The notes beneath the pieces are model-generated. The model was not told where the DNA came from and did not search any database. It saw nothing but the letters and a program-made list of their open reading frames with translations. A stretch of 64,000 nt of DNA from Xanthomonas sp. DAR 34887 (lineage in GTDB: Bacteria > Pseudomonadota > Gammaproteobacteria > Xanthomonadales > Xanthomonadaceae). The stretch spans positions 4,813,001 to 4,877,000 of the forward strand of contig NZ_CP162490.1 of assembly GCF_041245805.1 (NCBI RefSeq), read 5' to 3'. The position numbers and the translations under genes are program-made. How positions within the stretch are numbered: position 1 is the first letter of the stretch; the number at the start of each line of letters is the position of its first letter. This document shows positions 62,454-64,000 of this stretch, piece after piece.

Positions 62454-62479
62454 CAAAGGCCTCGCATGCGAGGCCTTTG
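62454..62479 (-). terminator. Perfect 26-base palindrome with T-run
   Basis: The palindrome (arm CAAAGGCCTCGCA) is followed on the minus strand by CTTTTTG, the form of a strong intrinsic terminator. It would end transcription of the minus-strand genes 63033-63437 and 62648-62941. Confidence 0.7.
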
Positions 62480-62647
62480 ATCGTCGGCGCTTGAGTGGAG
62501 GTTCTAGCCCCCGTCCCCCAACCATGGTGGGTGAAGTGGCCTGGACGACGGAGACAGATTGCCATCGTTGACATGGGAGATCGATCAGCCAGCTGCCCAT
62601 TGCGGCGTCAGAGAACTCCGCACGCCAGCAGCACTTCTACCAACGAG

Positions 62648-62941
62648 TCAAACTCTTTTCTTTACAGCCACAAAAAGCAAAGCGACAGTAATGACCACAA
62701 AAGCCATCATCACGTAACTAGAAAAATCAAGAACTCGCACAACCCTCGATGCGCACTGCTCAGATGAGCACAAAGCAGGAACGCCTCGAGCAGCCAGCCT
62801 CACCAGAACAACACCAAAAATCATGCCCATGGCTAGAAATATAGAAGGAACGATCGCGCGCCCTTTCCGCCAAGCCATGAAAAACCAACCCAAAGAAATG
62901 GCTAACGATAAAAAATAGGTGACCAAAAAAGTAGCGTTCAT
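62648..62941 (-). CDS. Small membrane protein, paralogue of 6011-6304
   Basis: 97 residues, same length as its paralogue at 6011-6304. It shares AYFLSLAIS/TYFLSLAIS, GVVLVRLAAR, a CSSxxC pair and FSSYMLVA/FSSYVMMA, plus a basic C-terminus (VAVKKRV). Three hydrophobic segments. Unlike the copy at 6 kb it is not beside an RHS gene, but it lies next to the H-NS gene and 3 kb beyond the second RHS locus. Function unknown. Confidence 0.6.
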   Translation of the reverse strand: MNATFLVTYFLSLAISLGWFFMAWRKGRAIVPSIFLAMGMIFGVVLVRLAARGVPALCSSEQCASRVVRVLDFSSYVMMAFVVITVALLFVAVKKRV

Positions 62942-63032
62942 TCATTCCCTGTAGCAATGCCCACGGCCCCGCCAAGCCCACAGATGTCTCATGAGCTTGC
63001 GCTCTACTGAGGTCCTGCAAAGGGGACAGCGC

Positions 63033-63437
63033 CTAGCCCGGATACTTCGGGAACTTCTCGTCCGGGTGATTGGCCTTCCAATGCTTGTAGGCAGCGGTGC
63101 CCTCCCACGCCGTGAAGGCACGCGGGGGACGACCCCGGCCGCTCCATGTCTCATGCGTATGCGGCAGCCAATACTTGGGGGCGACTTCCTTCCTGGCCTG
63201 GGTGGGAGCGGCCTTGCGGCCACGGCCCGGGCTGTTGGCGCCAATGGCCACCGCCAGTTCGGCCTTCTGCTTCGGAGTGAAGTACTCGCCGTATAGGCTC
63301 AGCAGGCCCGCGATTTCCGCGACAGCCGCGGCGGCCTGTTCTTGGCGGAGCGCCGCTTCCCGCTCTTCCAGCTTACGGAGTTCCTCTACAATCTTGGCCT
63401 TGGCAGAAAAAATCGACTCCAGAGTTTTCTTACTCAT
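63033..63437 (-). CDS. H-NS family nucleoid protein
   Basis: 134 residues. A helical N-terminal oligomerisation part (TLESIFSAKAKIVEELRKLE) and a C-terminal DNA-binding domain with the core TWSGRGRPPRAFTAWEGT, followed by KHWKANHPDEKFPKYPG. H-NS-type proteins bind AT-rich, often foreign, DNA and silence it. Being encoded next to an accessory region, it may be a dedicated regulator of such DNA. The start is the ATG at 63437. Confidence 0.9.
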   Translation of the reverse strand: MSKKTLESIFSAKAKIVEELRKLEEREAALRQEQAAAAVAEIAGLLSLYGEYFTPKQKAELAVAIGANSPGRGRKAAPTQARKEVAPKYWLPHTHETWSGRGRPPRAFTAWEGTAAYKHWKANHPDEKFPKYPG

Positions 63438-63886
63438 TAAGCTAATCGCCTGTTAGGAAGATGGGTCTTATCCCGGAGGCCAAGAGTTTATCGGAATTGC
63501 GCCGGCGCAGCGTCTTCGTCGTACAACACCAAATCCATTCAATCCACTTTGGGGCTACCTTCTCAAACGGCGCCAGGCATCGAACTGCACGTCGTAAAGC
63601 TGCCGGCCGCAATTCGAATATATCGTTGGCCAAGAAATATTCTTCAATTAGTTTGACGGCGTCATCGCCGTGACTGTCGGCTCAGTCAATCTGACCGGCA
63701 TCACGCCGAACGCGATGTCTTCCAGAAGAGTGCCTCCGCCAAGCGCACCCAAATGAGATGTGTTTCCGCTGATCGTTTCACCACCAACGGCGCGGAGCAC
63801 GCATTGGGAGGATCGGCCATGGGAGCAGATGGATCGGGTCGATGTGTGGGGCCGTACAATGAGGGAACACGATACGGAGATCGGAC
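63438..63886. other. Region with decayed coding sequence
   Basis: On the minus strand pieces such as ISGNTSHLGALGGGTLLED (around 63720-63780) and DDAVKLIEEYFLANDIFELR (around 63600-63660) look coding but lie in different frames with stops between. They may be the remains of one protein broken by a frameshift. I cannot name the family. Confidence 0.3.
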
Positions 63887-64000
63887 TTGACTGGCGACCA
63901 GTACCTGAATGCAATTCTCGCGCGGGAGGCCGTCGATACCTCCTTCTTTTCCCCCGCATTGTTAGCGAAGGCAACGCTGACGCCGGTGATCAATGCCTGG
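63887..64000 (+). CDS. Nucleotidyltransferase-like protein, 5' end only
   Basis: From a TTG at 63887, with GGAG 7 bases upstream, the frame runs open to the window edge (38 codons): LTGDQYLNAILAREAVDTS then FFSPALLAKATLTPVINAW. This resembles the N-terminus of a group of bacterial nucleotidyltransferases in which a first helix and a PVIxxWAG segment precede the GS-x-DxD catalytic strand; the catalytic residues are outside the window. Such enzymes include CD-NTase-like defence proteins, but that cannot be decided here. Confidence 0.45.
   Translation, partial: MTGDQYLNAILAREAVDTSFFSPALLAKATLTPVINAW

Noticed and set aside
62454..62550. Possible tRNA or tmRNA 3' end beside the palindrome at 62454-62479 (GGGGGCTAGAACCTCC on the minus strand)
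   Set aside because: The loop does not match a T-loop, the 3' CCA and acceptor pairing are missing, and no cloverleaf could be drawn.

Overview
The window looks like an accessory-rich stretch of a chromosome from the Xanthomonadaceae (Xanthomonas, Stenotrophomonas or Lysobacter group). The evidence is the high GC of the housekeeping-type genes, a type IV secretion effector with the XVIPCD-type C-terminal signal typical of this family, paired SymE-type toxin genes, an H-NS-type protein with the TWSGRGRPPRAF core, a MASE1 membrane sensor and a REP-like palindrome. No rRNA, tRNA or CRISPR array was seen.

Layout. 0-6 kb: small secreted proteins, a CPBP membrane protease, a PPOX flavoprotein and a divergent LysR/SDR pair. 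6-12.4 kb: a secreted RHS toxin (minus strand) with its immunity gene, followed by three more small candidate immunity genes separated by decayed RHS/toxin sequence, a record of earlier toxin tips. 12.6-18.2 kb: a membrane protein, an S41 peptidase, and a T4SS effector with an HEAMH zinc-peptidase motif plus its immunity protein, flanked by two direct copies of a symE-plus-leader cassette.

18.2-49 kb: a large defence-type island. It holds a P-loop ATPase, a sacsin-like GHKL ATPase with a DUF3883 tail, several unknown small genes, and a compact cluster at 26.4-33.4 kb: GHKL ATPase, STAS-like/winged-helix protein, Dna2-like Fe-S nuclease-helicase, and a convergent DNA methyltransferase. I do not recognise this last gene set as a named system and regard it as the best candidate for something new. 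Next come an IS3-family remnant, a 1352-residue HTH-headed protein, a Tn7-like module (TnsA, TnsB, TnsC, TniQ), two unknown genes and a SIR2-HerA pair (the Nezha-type architecture).

49-64 kb: a MASE1 sensor, two related small periplasmic proteins, a second RHS locus split into two secreted proteins (the second with Nbr1-like Ig domains and an AHH/HNH-like toxin tip) plus a double-CXXCG immunity protein, a membrane protein, a MITE-like inverted-repeat element, an orphan HipB-like regulator with a palindromic operator candidate, a paralogue of the 6 kb membrane protein, an H-NS protein, and at the right edge the start of a nucleotidyltransferase-like gene.

The theme is conflict: exported toxins with immunity proteins on both sides of an anti-phage island, with mobile-element traces (Tn7-like genes, IS3 remnant, MITE-like repeat, direct repeats) that suggest how it was assembled. 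Family assignments are from recognition of motifs only; no search was run.
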